Below are positions 28,119 to 37,522 of a stretch of DNA of 64,000 nucleotides, piece by piece; position 1 is the first letter of the stretch, and every line of letters starts with the position of its first letter. The notes under the pieces are model-generated. The model saw nothing but the letters and a program-made list of their open reading frames with translations, had not been told where the DNA came from and did no database searches. Position numbers and translations under genes: made by a program. Where the stretch lies: positions 186,001 through 250,000 of the forward strand of contig QQVN01000005.1 in the NCBI GenBank assembly GCA_003352285.1, given 5' to 3'. This DNA is from Thermoproteota archaeon. Its GTDB lineage: Archaea; Thermoproteota; Nitrososphaeria; Nitrososphaerales; Nitrosopumilaceae.

Positions 28119-29273
28119 TTGGTAAAGGATCCCATAGCTTTTCATAAAAAACTAGGAGGAAAAATTTTTGTCCAAAGCAAGCTAGACAAGATTACTCAAA
28201 AAGACATAAAGATAATTTACACGCCGGGGGTTGCCAAAGTTTGCAAAGAAATTAGCAAAGACCCAAAGCAAAAGTACTCACTAACATCAAAGTCAAACAA
28301 TGTTGCAATAGTTACAGACGGAACAAGAGTTCTTGGGTTAGGAAACATTGGACCTGATGCGGCCTTACCTGTAATGGAAGGCAAGGCAATGCTGTACCGC
28401 AAGTATGGAAACGTTAGCGCATACCCAATTTGTCTTTCAACTACAAACAAAAAAGAGATCATAGATGCAATAATTGCAATAGAGCCAGTCTTTGGTGCAA
28501 TTAACATTGAAGATATTGAATCTCCAAAAGTGTTAGAGATTGCACAGGAGTTGGACAGTAGGTTAAAAATTCCCGTGTTTCATGATGACGGTCAAGGAAC
28601 TGCGATGGTTGCATTGGCCGCAGTTATTAATTCATTAAAACTAGTCAAGAAGAACATTTCTAACATCAAAATCGTAATAGTGGGATCTGGCTCTGCAGGA
28701 TATTGGATTGCAAAGTTATTCTCTCATGCAGGATGCAAAAACTTAGTTGTAGTTGATTCACAAGGTGCAATCTATCAGGGAAGAAAGAGTACAAACAAAT
28801 TCAAAAAAGAGATTGCAAAGATTACAAAACCAAAGGTAAAAGGTTCACTTGATGAATGTCTGATAGATGCAGATGTCTTTGTTGGAGTTTCAGGAATAAA
28901 GAATTTGCTCAAAAAAGAGATGGTGCAAAAGATGAGCAAGAATCCAATAATCTTGGCACTTACTAATCCAGACCCTGAAATTACACCAAAACTTGCAAAG
29001 CAGTCAGGTGCAAAGATAGTTGCAACCGGCTCGTACAATTACAACAACCAAGTAAACAATGCACTTGTATTCCCATATTTTATGCGCGCAGTGCTTGATC
29101 TTAGAATTAGAGACATCACACTGGATGTACTATACAGTGCTTCACTAGCCATTGCAGAGACATTATCCCAAAAAGAGTTGTCTTTAGAGAGAATAATTCC
29201 AGATATTAGCGATAAGAGAATCCAAAACAGAGTAACAAAGTCTCTAAAGAATCTAAAGACTGCCAAACATTAA
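28119..29273 (+). CDS. Malic enzyme (NAD(P)-dependent)
   Basis: This 384-residue malic enzyme decarboxylates malate to pyruvate, linking the TCA pool with pyruvate. Signatures: IYTPGVAKVCKEI (catalytic Tyr), GNIGPDAALPVMEGKAML (Lys), NIEDIESP (metal-binding acidic residues), FHDDGQGTA, the NAD(P) loop VGSGSAGYWIA, and the C-terminal LALTNPDPEITPKLA. The length is at the short end for archaeal/bacterial types. The start is TTG at 28119. The cofactor cannot be told by eye. Confidence 0.9.
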   Translation: MVKDPIAFHKKLGGKIFVQSKLDKITQKDIKIIYTPGVAKVCKEISKDPKQKYSLTSKSNNVAIVTDGTRVLGLGNIGPDAALPVMEGKAMLYRKYGNVSAYPICLSTTNKKEIIDAIIAIEPVFGAINIEDIESPKVLEIAQELDSRLKIPVFHDDGQGTAMVALAAVINSLKLVKKNISNIKIVIVGSGSAGYWIAKLFSHAGCKNLVVVDSQGAIYQGRKSTNKFKKEIAKITKPKVKGSLDECLIDADVFVGVSGIKNLLKKEMVQKMSKNPIILALTNPDPEITPKLAKQSGAKIVATGSYNYNNQVNNALVFPYFMRAVLDLRIRDITLDVLYSASLAIAETLSQKELSLERIIPDISDKRIQNRVTKSLKNLKTAKH

Positions 29274-29299
29274 TCAGACATTACTGAATAATCACTGCA

Positions 29300-29950
29300 T
29301 TGGTGTTCCAGTATTTTGTAGAGACTGCTAGTTTTGCAGATTTTGCAAGGTATGTGTGCGCACTGAGGGAGCATCCTCTAAGGGTTTACCAGTTTTCTTA
29401 CAAAAAAAAGAACATCTTTTCAACTAGAAAGATTCTATCAAAGTCAATTCTACATTTTTTCACAGTATCAGAAAAAGATGGCAGATACATCTCCTATGAT
29501 CCTCTCGGTGGAAAGGAGACATTTTCTATTGTAAATGAGATTACAAGGGCAGGAAATTATGCTCCAATCGTAGAGCTTGATTCGTTACCTTTTCCGATAA
29601 AGCTGACAAAGACAATAAAAGACAAGTTCAAGCCAATCAAAGTACACGAGTTAGGCGACCTTGCTAGACTAACATACGACCCAGAATGGCCAGAAGACTA
29701 TGAATTCACACTGCTTGCATTTCCTAAAAAGAAAAAATGGTACATCGGATACATTACAAAGTTTGATCTTGATGATACGTTTTTCTGTTTCAACTATGTA
29801 GAGCAGGACGATGAGCCTCCGGCTCCGTTTCTAAAGTATTCAGGGCATAAAGGTGGAAAGGCGGAATTTACAAACAAGTTTCAGCACGGGTATCCATATC
29901 TGCCTGTGGTAAAGCTAAAAGCTGCACATCCAATTTTTGGACTAAAATAA
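29300..29950 (+). CDS. Hypothetical protein, 216 aa
   Basis: I do not recognise a family. The protein is soluble (no signal or membrane helix), mixed alpha/beta, and rich in aromatic residues, with EDYEFTLLAFPKKKKWYIGY and FCFNYVEQDDEPPAPF. The start is TTG at 29300 or the adjacent GTG at 29303. It lies 26 nt downstream of malic enzyme and 26 nt upstream of proline dehydrogenase on the same strand, so it could be an operon member. The codon pattern supports a real gene. Confidence 0.65.
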   Translation: MVFQYFVETASFADFARYVCALREHPLRVYQFSYKKKNIFSTRKILSKSILHFFTVSEKDGRYISYDPLGGKETFSIVNEITRAGNYAPIVELDSLPFPIKLTKTIKDKFKPIKVHELGDLARLTYDPEWPEDYEFTLLAFPKKKKWYIGYITKFDLDDTFFCFNYVEQDDEPPAPFLKYSGHKGGKAEFTNKFQHGYPYLPVVKLKAAHPIFGLK

Positions 29951-29976
29951 ATAATTAATCAATCCAATTACAGTAG

Positions 29977-30849
29977 ATGTCACTTGGAATTCAATTAATG
30001 GAAAAAGTACTTTTCAAGTTTGCAAAGCAGTGGATAGCAGGAAACACAATCGATGATGCCTTAACTTCTGCAAAGGATGCATACAAGAATGGACGAAATG
30101 TTATCATCAACAAGCTTGGAGAGTACCATACATCAAAAAGCCAAATTTCTACAACTGTAAAGGAGTACCAAAAGATTTCAAATTCATTAAGAAAGTGGAA
30201 TATTCGAGGAGCAATCTCTGTAAAGCCCACTCAAGTAGGTTTGTCAATTAGCCAAAGAGAATGTCATAAAAATTTTGAAAAGATTATTCAAAATGCCCGA
30301 GAGCAACACATCTTTGTTTGGATAGACATGGAATCAGCTGATCACACGGATGAGACAATTGAGATATACAATTCCTTTTTCTCAAAATATGAAAGATTGG
30401 GAATTGCTTTGCAGGCAAATCTAAAGAGAACTGAAGATGATCTAAAAAATTTAATCGAGATAGGTGCCAAGATACGTCTAGTAAAGGGAGCATACAGTGA
30501 GAATGCAAAGATTGCATTCAAGGCAAAAGAGGATGTTGATAAAAATTTCATGAGACTTGTAAGGATTCTTTTCAAAAATGGTAACGAGTTTGGTGTTGCA
30601 ACACATGATGGAAAAATAATATCAAAGGTAGAGCGTTTATCAAAAAGATACCCTAAAAAATTTGAATTTCAGATGCTTAGAGGAATTCGAGACGACATAA
30701 AGCCAGGCCTAATAAAGCGAAAATTTGTTGTTTCAGACTATATTCCTTATGGCACAAACTGGCTACCATATTCCATTAGAAGAATCAAGGAGAGAAAACG
30801 AAACATTTTGCTTTTGGGAAGCTCGCTTATTCAGTCACAGCGGGTTTGA
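29977..30849 (+). CDS. Proline dehydrogenase (monofunctional)
   Basis: This 290-residue PRODH-type TIM barrel oxidises proline to pyrroline-5-carboxylate with FAD. The family segments are VWIDMESADHTDETIEIYN, GIALQANLKRTEDDL, KIRLVKGAYSEN (flavin-binding Lys), VATHDGKII, FEFQMLRGIRDD, and the C-terminal YIPYGTNWLPYSIRRIKER. Its last 19 nt overlap the 3' end of the convergent P5C dehydrogenase that performs the next step. The ATG start is unambiguous. Confidence 0.9.
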   Translation: MSLGIQLMEKVLFKFAKQWIAGNTIDDALTSAKDAYKNGRNVIINKLGEYHTSKSQISTTVKEYQKISNSLRKWNIRGAISVKPTQVGLSISQRECHKNFEKIIQNAREQHIFVWIDMESADHTDETIEIYNSFFSKYERLGIALQANLKRTEDDLKNLIEIGAKIRLVKGAYSENAKIAFKAKEDVDKNFMRLVRILFKNGNEFGVATHDGKIISKVERLSKRYPKKFEFQMLRGIRDDIKPGLIKRKFVVSDYIPYGTNWLPYSIRRIKERKRNILLLGSSLIQSQRV

Positions 30850-32402
30850 GTCTGGGCACGCATAAACTGTTGCAGGTATTGCTCTCCACCCGCACCTTTA
30901 CCTGTAGAACCGGAATTTTTCCAACCTACAAATGGCTGACTAGCTACTAATGCAGCTGTAGTTGCGCTAGCAGAACGATTAGCATAAACAACACCTGCTT
31001 GAATCTTTGAGAAAAAATCATCTAACTGTTTTTGATCATTGCTAAAAATTCCTGCAGTAAGGCCATACTCTGTTTGATTTGCAAGTTTTATTGCATCATC
31101 AAAGTTTTCAAATCTTTGAACACACAAAAAGGGTAAGAAGAGTTCTTCTTTCATTAGCTTGTGGGATTCAGGAAGTTTAGTTACAATTGTCGGCTCTACA
31201 AAATATCCGTGCTCAAGACCAATAGCATTAATTACAGAACCGCCAGCAAGTACTTGGCCATCTTTTTTTGCAACATTTACAGCATCTTCAAATTTTGATT
31301 TTGCATCTTGGTTAATTACTGGTCCCAGAAATACTTCTTTTTGCCAAGGCATTCCTATCTTTAGCTTTTTTGTTTTTTCAACAAGTTTAGAAACAAATTG
31401 ATCTGCAATTTCATTTTGCACGTAAACTCTGGAACATGCACTACACTTTTGTCCTCCAAAACCAAATGCGGCATTCAATACACCATCTGCTGCTTTATCC
31501 AAATCAGTATTTTTTGTTACGATTACAGGATTTTTTCCTCCCATCTCTGAGATAAAGGGTCTTGCAGATGATTTTGTAAATTCCTTAAATCCAGACATGC
31601 CAACCTCGCGTGAGCCAGTAAACGCAATTCCATCAACATCTGGACTCTCAATCAGTGTCTTGCCAACAACGCTTCCAGAACCAGTCAAAAAGTTGATTGC
31701 ACCTGCAGGAAGTTTTGGGAAGATAATTTTTGCAAATTTGTATGATGATAACGGTGTATCGCTTGCAGGTTTTAGCACTGCAGTGTTACCGGTGATTAGC
31801 GCACCAGTAGTCATTCCAATTGCAATTGCAGATGGAAAGTTAAACGGAGCAATAATACCCCACACTCCAAATGGTTTGAGAACGGTTTGTGTCTTTTCAT
31901 TAGGATTGGGATGAAATGTGGGCTTGCAGAATCCTTCATTTTTTTCTAGTTGGTAGGCATAAAATCGCATAAAATCGATTGCCTCATCAACATCACCCAT
32001 TGCTTCAAGGCGATTTTTTCCGTTCTCAAATGTCATGAGTGCAGCCAAAGAAAACTTTTCCATTGAGAAGATGTTTGCACAGTCCCTAAAGATCTCGGCT
32101 CTTTTTTGGTATGAGGTACTGCTCCATTTTTCAAAGGATTCTTTTGCTGAAGCAATGGCTGATTTGGCATCCTCAATGGAAGCCTTTGGAAATTTTGCAA
32201 TTAAGATTCTAGTATCTGCAGGAGATTTTACGTTAAAACAAAAATCAGAAAAGATTTCTTTGCCATTTACTATCATGGGATATGTTTTGCCAAAATTATT
32301 TTGTACTTCATCTATTGCTTTGTCAAAATTTGCATGAAACTCATTTGTAGAATTATTTTGCACTGCCTTTCCCCAAGTAAATTCATTTTCAAATTCAGTC
32401 AT
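30831..32402 (-). CDS. 1-pyrroline-5-carboxylate dehydrogenase
   Basis: This 523-residue aldehyde dehydrogenase of the P5CDH type oxidises glutamate semialdehyde to glutamate. Conserved parts: NAD loop FTGSREVG, the catalytic Glu region EMGGKNPVIV, catalytic Cys in FGFGGQKCSACSRVYV, and the proline-utilisation-type C-terminus with NRSASATTAALVASQPFVGWKNSGSTGKGAGG. Its start overlaps the arginase-family stop by 4 nt. Together with PRODH it forms the proline-to-glutamate path. It converges on PRODH with a 19-nt overlap. Confidence 0.92.
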   Translation of the reverse strand: MTEFENEFTWGKAVQNNSTNEFHANFDKAIDEVQNNFGKTYPMIVNGKEIFSDFCFNVKSPADTRILIAKFPKASIEDAKSAIASAKESFEKWSSTSYQKRAEIFRDCANIFSMEKFSLAALMTFENGKNRLEAMGDVDEAIDFMRFYAYQLEKNEGFCKPTFHPNPNEKTQTVLKPFGVWGIIAPFNFPSAIAIGMTTGALITGNTAVLKPASDTPLSSYKFAKIIFPKLPAGAINFLTGSGSVVGKTLIESPDVDGIAFTGSREVGMSGFKEFTKSSARPFISEMGGKNPVIVTKNTDLDKAADGVLNAAFGFGGQKCSACSRVYVQNEIADQFVSKLVEKTKKLKIGMPWQKEVFLGPVINQDAKSKFEDAVNVAKKDGQVLAGGSVINAIGLEHGYFVEPTIVTKLPESHKLMKEELFLPFLCVQRFENFDDAIKLANQTEYGLTAGIFSNDQKQLDDFFSKIQAGVVYANRSASATTAALVASQPFVGWKNSGSTGKGAGGEQYLQQFMRAQTQTRCD

Positions 32403-33259
32403 TGTGTGTCACCTGATGAGTAAATAACTTCAGAGATAATTCGAGATGCAAGATGTGATGTTCTGTCTTTAACATCAAAACTTGGGCATACTTCCATTAT
32501 ATCCATTCCAACTATACCTTTAGCTGCAATTGCTTTTAAAATATACATGGCATCCGTGCTGCTCAAACCCATTGGAACTGGAACAGAAACCCCAGGTGCA
32601 AACGCAGGATCTATGCAATCCATATCAAATGAGACATACACGTTCTTTCCAATTTTATTCAAAACAGATTCTGTGATTTTTTTTATGCCTTGCTCTTGAA
32701 TGTCAAAAGGAGTTATCACTTGCAAGTTGTATTTGTTTATGTTATCAAGTTCTTCTTGTTCTGGGGTTCTAATTCCTATCTGAATGCTTGAATCAACATC
32801 AATGTTTGGAATTACATCATTTACAACAGAACCATAATAGTTTGTAGTAGAGCTTACAAAATCAGGGTGTGCATCAAAGTATACTAATGAAAATTTTTCC
32901 AAGCGGTTTGCCATGGAATGAATAATTTGTCTAGTGATAGAGTGATCCCCACCAATGGATATTGGAATTTTTGAGGAAGAAGTGATTTTATCAAATGTTT
33001 CATCAATCTCCACTCTTGTGATGTTTCCAAGATCAAAAACCTTCTTGGTACTACCAGTAAATGGACGTCCTAACGAAGTTTTCCCGCTCCGCTCAAAAGA
33101 ATCACGCTCATTTGAAATCTGCCTAATTCTATAGGGGGCTTCTTCAGTGCCCTTTCGGAGTGCGTGAGATTGGGATTCATCAGGTATGCCTACAATGACA
33201 AATTCAGCATCTTCAAATTCTTCAGTATTTGCCCAGCAGATTTCATCCATGTATGGCAT
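32399..33259 (-). CDS. Arginase/agmatinase family ureohydrolase
   Basis: This 286-residue binuclear Mn ureohydrolase is complete: ISIGGDHSITR, VYFDAHPDF (DAHxD), SFDMDCIDPAFAPG and GMDIMEVCPSFD. The substrate (arginine, agmatine or another guanidino compound) cannot be told from these motifs. It is translationally coupled (4-nt overlap) to P5C dehydrogenase. That favours arginine or ornithine catabolism leading through glutamate semialdehyde, while agmatinase for polyamines remains possible. The ATG is at 33259. Confidence 0.85.
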   Translation of the reverse strand: MPYMDEICWANTEEFEDAEFVIVGIPDESQSHALRKGTEEAPYRIRQISNERDSFERSGKTSLGRPFTGSTKKVFDLGNITRVEIDETFDKITSSSKIPISIGGDHSITRQIIHSMANRLEKFSLVYFDAHPDFVSSTTNYYGSVVNDVIPNIDVDSSIQIGIRTPEQEELDNINKYNLQVITPFDIQEQGIKKITESVLNKIGKNVYVSFDMDCIDPAFAPGVSVPVPMGLSSTDAMYILKAIAAKGIVGMDIMEVCPSFDVKDRTSHLASRIISEVIYSSGDTQ

Positions 33260-33316
33260 ACAATACCTGAATTTGGGTTTTAATTATATCCCAAATCCCA
33301 ATCATGATTCTCAAAG

Positions 33317-36010
33317 TTAAGATAAGATGTGCTTTCTTACCTTGATTGCAACTACTGCAGGTGCTGCAATGTACATTCCAAGGTTCAATGCAATGACAGA
33401 TATTCCAAGCAGTAACACTTGCTCTTCAGAGCCCTGGTCAGCCAGTGTCATTATTGAAAGTGTGGAGACCATTGGTGTGATGAATGCCTTTACAGCCTCT
33501 CTGAATGCTGGGTTTTCTCTTTCCCAGTCTGCAATTGTTGGTGAGAAGGAGTAGTAGATACCATTGAATCCAGTCATAAATGATGTTCCAGATTCAGTGG
33601 ATAGTAGAGTGTTGTCTCTTACTTCTCTGAGGAACTGTACTTGATGTGCCATCTCAGTTCCATATGCTGCAGTTGCTATAAGACAACCACCGCCTGCAGT
33701 GTTATCTGAAATCTTTTCACAAGTACCATTAATCAAAGTGGTTTGAGGACCACATACTCCAAACTCTGGTTCTGGAGGAGGCTCTGCACCTACTACATCG
33801 TAGATAGTATGATTTGGGAAGTTTTTATCAAACCAAGCTTTGTATGATTCTTCTTCATTGTATCTATCTACATAATACTGTGGGTCAACTTCAGGATCTG
33901 GAAATCCTGGAATGACTGTTAAAGGATCAGTTGACGGCTCAGGTAATCCAACTACTTCATAGATGGTAAAGTCTGGAAAGTTTTCATCAAACCAAGCTTT
34001 GTACTCTGGTTCATTTTGATATCGCTCTACATAGTATTGAGGATCCTTTGTGGGGTCAGGAAATCCTGGAATTCTTTTTGTTGGATCAGGATTTGGAATA
34101 AACTCTGTTGTTATTGTTACAAGATTTGATGGGTTACTTGTGCCAATTACATTAACTGCTGAAACCCTATACGAGTATGTTGTAGATGATTTTAGATCAG
34201 AGTGAGTGTAATTTGTTTTCGTTCCTGCATTTTGTGATAGCATTACAAATGCTCCTGAACCAGTCTTTGATTCTATTTTGTATCCTGTAATTTCAGTTCC
34301 ACCATCTATGGTGGGTACTTTCCATGTTAGCGTAACTTGGTTCGGTGAAGACAAGACAGCTTCTAATGCAGTTGGAGGAGATGGAGTAGTTCCAGAAATT
34401 TTTGGTATAGATGATGAGCTAGGTGTTGCTGTTGCGCTATTTGATGCTGCACTTGTCCCAACAGAGTTTATTGCATAAACTTTGTAGGTGTAAGATGTTC
34501 CGGGCTCACGTTCCGGATGTGAGAAGGCCCTAACGGAACTCTCTGTGTTTTGAACTAGAGTAAAGTAAGAACCAGCACCAACTTTGGCATCGATTCTATA
34601 CCCAGTGACATCAGTTCCACCATTATTGATTGGAGCATCCCAGGTAAGGTCAATTTGAATTGGTGAGCTTGCAGCAGCCTTTAGGTTTCTTGGAGGAGAA
34701 GGAACGGTGTCAGTTACAGGAGGTTTTGATGCGGAGGTAGGAGTTGCAGATGCTTCTGCGGATAGATCACTTGAACCAAGTGAATATCTTGCAAATACTA
34801 CAAAGGTATAGGTCTTGTCAGTTTCAAGTCCCGTCACAGAATAGCGTGTATTTTTATCACTCGTCTGCTCTATAGTTTGATAAACTCCAGTTGTGATTTT
34901 TTCCTGGATGGTGTATCCTACAATGCTTTGTCCATAGGTTTGTGAAGGTGCCTGCCATTCAAGATCAATCTGTGTTGGGGAGACATCTGTTGCAATCAAT
35001 TGAGTTGGAACAAAAGTATGCTTTGGTTGAGCTGTACTTTCAGGTGATGCACTACTTAATCCAACAGAGTTTATTGCATAAACTCTGTATGTGTATTTTG
35101 TATCAGTGTTAAGACCAGTGTGTTTGAAGAATCTCTTTGGACCATTATCATCTGCTAACACATTGTATGAACCAGTTCCAGATTTTACTTCAATCTTGTA
35201 TCCTGTAACAGGCGGCCCGTTGTTAGATGCAGGTTTATTCCAGCTAAGTGTTATCTCACTTGGAGACACAGGTAATGCAGACAATCCACTTGGTGAATTA
35301 GGAGCAAGTTCCTCAACAGGGGGTGCAGATGCTTCAGATGTACTTGCAGATACAGTTGCAGAAGAGTTGCTAATTCCAACAGAGTTTATTGCAAATACTC
35401 GGTAGGTGTATGTAGTTCCAGTTACTACGCTAGTATCAGAATAGCTAGTGGATGCCGTGTTGTTTACAAGAACAGAATATGATGTAGAGTTTGACTTTTT
35501 TTCAAGTTTGTAACCAGTTACTTGTGGGCCATTATTGGCTGAGGGTTTTTTCCATGTAAGGTCAATCTGTGTAGGTGACATGTCATTTGCAGTAAGATCA
35601 GTTGGGGGATTTGGCGGAACGTGTTGAGGTGGAGATGATGATGTAGAAGTAGTAGCCACTGCTTCAGAAGAAGGCAAACTTGTACCAATTGCGTTAATTG
35701 CAGAAATACGATAAACATAGGTTTTACCAGTTTGTAATCCACTGTGGAAGTAAAAGGTGCTATTTGAGCCGGTGTTTGCAACTAGAACATTATACCCGTC
35801 TGGAACGATTTTGAACTCGATTTTGTATCCAGTGATCGGAGAGTCACCATCATCGTTGGGAGCACTCCAATAGAGGTCAATTGCCGTAGGAGACACGTCA
35901 TCTGCTAGGAGGTTTTTTGGAGGATCAGGCTCAGACGCCGCATATACAGACGCACTTAGGCCTAGAGCTAGAAGGCCAAACGCCAATAGTGCAAAAATTG
36001 CTAAATTCAC
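33317..36010 (-). CDS. Multi-fibronectin-III surface protein with CFI-box C-terminus
   Basis: This 897-residue exported protein has a signal peptide (MNLAIFALLAFGLLALGLSAS) and six fibronectin type III domains of ~95 residues, each opening with a P-x-x-L...SP...DL.W pattern. Two ~50-residue repeats follow (IPGFPDPTKDPQYYVERYQN, IPGFPDPEVDPQYYVDRYNE). Then comes a Gly-Cys CFI-box (GGGCLIATAAYGTEMAHQV ... LREVRDN) and a terminal hydrophobic helix ending VRKHILS. It should be anchored outside the membrane and act in adhesion or cell-wall interaction. The start is GTG at 36010. Confidence 0.85.
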   Translation of the reverse strand: MNLAIFALLAFGLLALGLSASVYAASEPDPPKNLLADDVSPTAIDLYWSAPNDDGDSPITGYKIEFKIVPDGYNVLVANTGSNSTFYFHSGLQTGKTYVYRISAINAIGTSLPSSEAVATTSTSSSPPQHVPPNPPTDLTANDMSPTQIDLTWKKPSANNGPQVTGYKLEKKSNSTSYSVLVNNTASTSYSDTSVVTGTTYTYRVFAINSVGISNSSATVSASTSEASAPPVEELAPNSPSGLSALPVSPSEITLSWNKPASNNGPPVTGYKIEVKSGTGSYNVLADDNGPKRFFKHTGLNTDTKYTYRVYAINSVGLSSASPESTAQPKHTFVPTQLIATDVSPTQIDLEWQAPSQTYGQSIVGYTIQEKITTGVYQTIEQTSDKNTRYSVTGLETDKTYTFVVFARYSLGSSDLSAEASATPTSASKPPVTDTVPSPPRNLKAAASSPIQIDLTWDAPINNGGTDVTGYRIDAKVGAGSYFTLVQNTESSVRAFSHPEREPGTSYTYKVYAINSVGTSAASNSATATPSSSSIPKISGTTPSPPTALEAVLSSPNQVTLTWKVPTIDGGTEITGYKIESKTGSGAFVMLSQNAGTKTNYTHSDLKSSTTYSYRVSAVNVIGTSNPSNLVTITTEFIPNPDPTKRIPGFPDPTKDPQYYVERYQNEPEYKAWFDENFPDFTIYEVVGLPEPSTDPLTVIPGFPDPEVDPQYYVDRYNEEESYKAWFDKNFPNHTIYDVVGAEPPPEPEFGVCGPQTTLINGTCEKISDNTAGGGCLIATAAYGTEMAHQVQFLREVRDNTLLSTESGTSFMTGFNGIYYSFSPTIADWERENPAFREAVKAFITPMVSTLSIMTLADQGSEEQVLLLGISVIALNLGMYIAAPAVVAIKVRKHILS

Positions 36011-36130
36011 GATTAGTCATTACAGGCGGCGTTTAGATAGCTTCGAATTAATTATTTTAGAACTAGTGATTGAATTAAGTTAAGGCACACCCAAGGAATT
36101 GTTCTTAAGATAAGTCTACCAGGTACAGTT

Positions 36131-36571
36131 ATGGGTGTGGTGGAATCTGCATCAATCAATGATATTTCAGACATGCTTGAATTACTAGAGGAATTAGGAA
36201 GACCAAAACCTGAAGACAAGTCAGATTCGGAATTTTTTCGCTACATGCTAAAAAGGTACATCGAAGATAGCGACAAGGGAGTTTTAGTTGTAAAAGACGA
36301 CTCTAAAGTAATTGGGATGGCAAGTATGATGTTTTTAACAAGATTAAATCAAAAAAGACCTGAACTATACATACCAGAGTTAATCGTTTCAGAAAAACAT
36401 CAGCGAAAGGGACTAGGAAAGATGCTAATTGATTCTTGCATAAAACAAGGCAAGGAAAAAAACTGTCATAGAATAAGACTAGAGTCAGGAAACCAAAGAA
36501 CAGACTCCCATGAATTTTACAAAAAGATTGGCTTTGAGCAATCAGGTCTATCGTTTACAAAATCACTATAA
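36131..36571 (+). CDS. GNAT family acetyltransferase
   Basis: This 146-residue N-acetyltransferase has the acetyl-CoA loop in IVSEKHQRKGLGKMLIDSC, preceded by the strand GMASMMFL, and ends with the GNAT beta-alpha-beta unit DSHEFYKKIGFEQSG. The substrate is unknown. It converges on the methyltransferase gene with a 6-nt overlap of ends. Confidence 0.85.
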   Translation: MGVVESASINDISDMLELLEELGRPKPEDKSDSEFFRYMLKRYIEDSDKGVLVVKDDSKVIGMASMMFLTRLNQKRPELYIPELIVSEKHQRKGLGKMLIDSCIKQGKEKNCHRIRLESGNQRTDSHEFYKKIGFEQSGLSFTKSL

Positions 36572-37438
36572 TTTTTTTGCAACCACGACATCAACCAAGT
36601 ACTTTAGTTCAGTTCTTTTTGCGATTTGTAAATTCCATGGAATAAATGATTCCTTTTTTGTATCACTAGATATTGTAAAAGAATATTTTTTTATTTCATC
36701 CCTAAGTTCTTTTTCGTTTACAGTTCGCTTGACAGAATTTTTGCCTCTATCAAAATCATACGGGTCAGAAATTATTAGATGACCCTTTTGCATCTGAGAT
36801 GAAATAGTTTTGATTAGATCAATTGGTTCTATAATTTCAAGAAGATTTAGGGCAAGTATCAAATCAAATTTTTGATTTGCAAAAGGATGCAAAAGAGAAT
36901 CAGCTACAAAAAAATCAGCATTTGATAGTTTTTTTTCTTTGGCAGCCTTTATTGCAAAAAATGATTTATCAATGCCAAAAACTTGCTTGCTTGTCTTTGC
37001 CATCTGCTCAGAAATGGTACCTATAGAGCAACCATGCTCCAAGGAGACATCAGATTGAATCTGTTTTAATATCGACTTTATCTTTGAGTAAAATTTTGAT
37101 TTTGAATTATTTTGGTAAATTGTTGCCCATCTTTTCTCAATTAGAGTCTGATCCTCCACATTTTTTTCTACTTTAGAAAGAGTTTTTTTGATATGAGACT
37201 TTAGTTTGGAATTTTTTGCTTCATTGAGTAGTTGGCCCCCTAGCTCTTTTCTACTGCTCAAATATGATACAAAATCATTCCAAAGAATCGCAACACCAGA
37301 TACAATTGGATACAGGATATCGCATTTTTTACAAAGTAAGAATCCTTCCTTGATTTCATCAGAGCATGAAAAAACATCTAGCTCAAGTGCCCCATTACAT
37401 CTAACACAAAAAATGAAATTTAGACTTGATTGATGCAT
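36566..37438 (-). CDS. SAM methyltransferase with N-terminal Trm112-like zinc domain
   Basis: This 290-residue protein begins with a Trm112/Trm11-partner-like zinc segment (CVRCNGALELDVF ... LLCKKCDILYPIVSGVAIL, four Cys). A class I methyltransferase domain follows with LEHGCSIGTISEQM, FGIDKSFFAI and FDLILALNLLEIIEP. The fused layout resembles bacterial-type methyltransferases that carry their own Trm112-like head. The substrate is not known. The ATG at 37438 is preferred over a TTG six codons upstream. Confidence 0.75.
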   Translation of the reverse strand: MHQSSLNFIFCVRCNGALELDVFSCSDEIKEGFLLCKKCDILYPIVSGVAILWNDFVSYLSSRKELGGQLLNEAKNSKLKSHIKKTLSKVEKNVEDQTLIEKRWATIYQNNSKSKFYSKIKSILKQIQSDVSLEHGCSIGTISEQMAKTSKQVFGIDKSFFAIKAAKEKKLSNADFFVADSLLHPFANQKFDLILALNLLEIIEPIDLIKTISSQMQKGHLIISDPYDFDRGKNSVKRTVNEKELRDEIKKYSFTISSDTKKESFIPWNLQIAKRTELKYLVDVVVAKKL

Positions 37439-37522
37439 TGTAAATTTTATCTGCAAATTTGGATTAATACGTATTCACAAAGCTAGATAGTGTTAAATTT
37501 AGTTCTAAAAAATCAAGTCATT

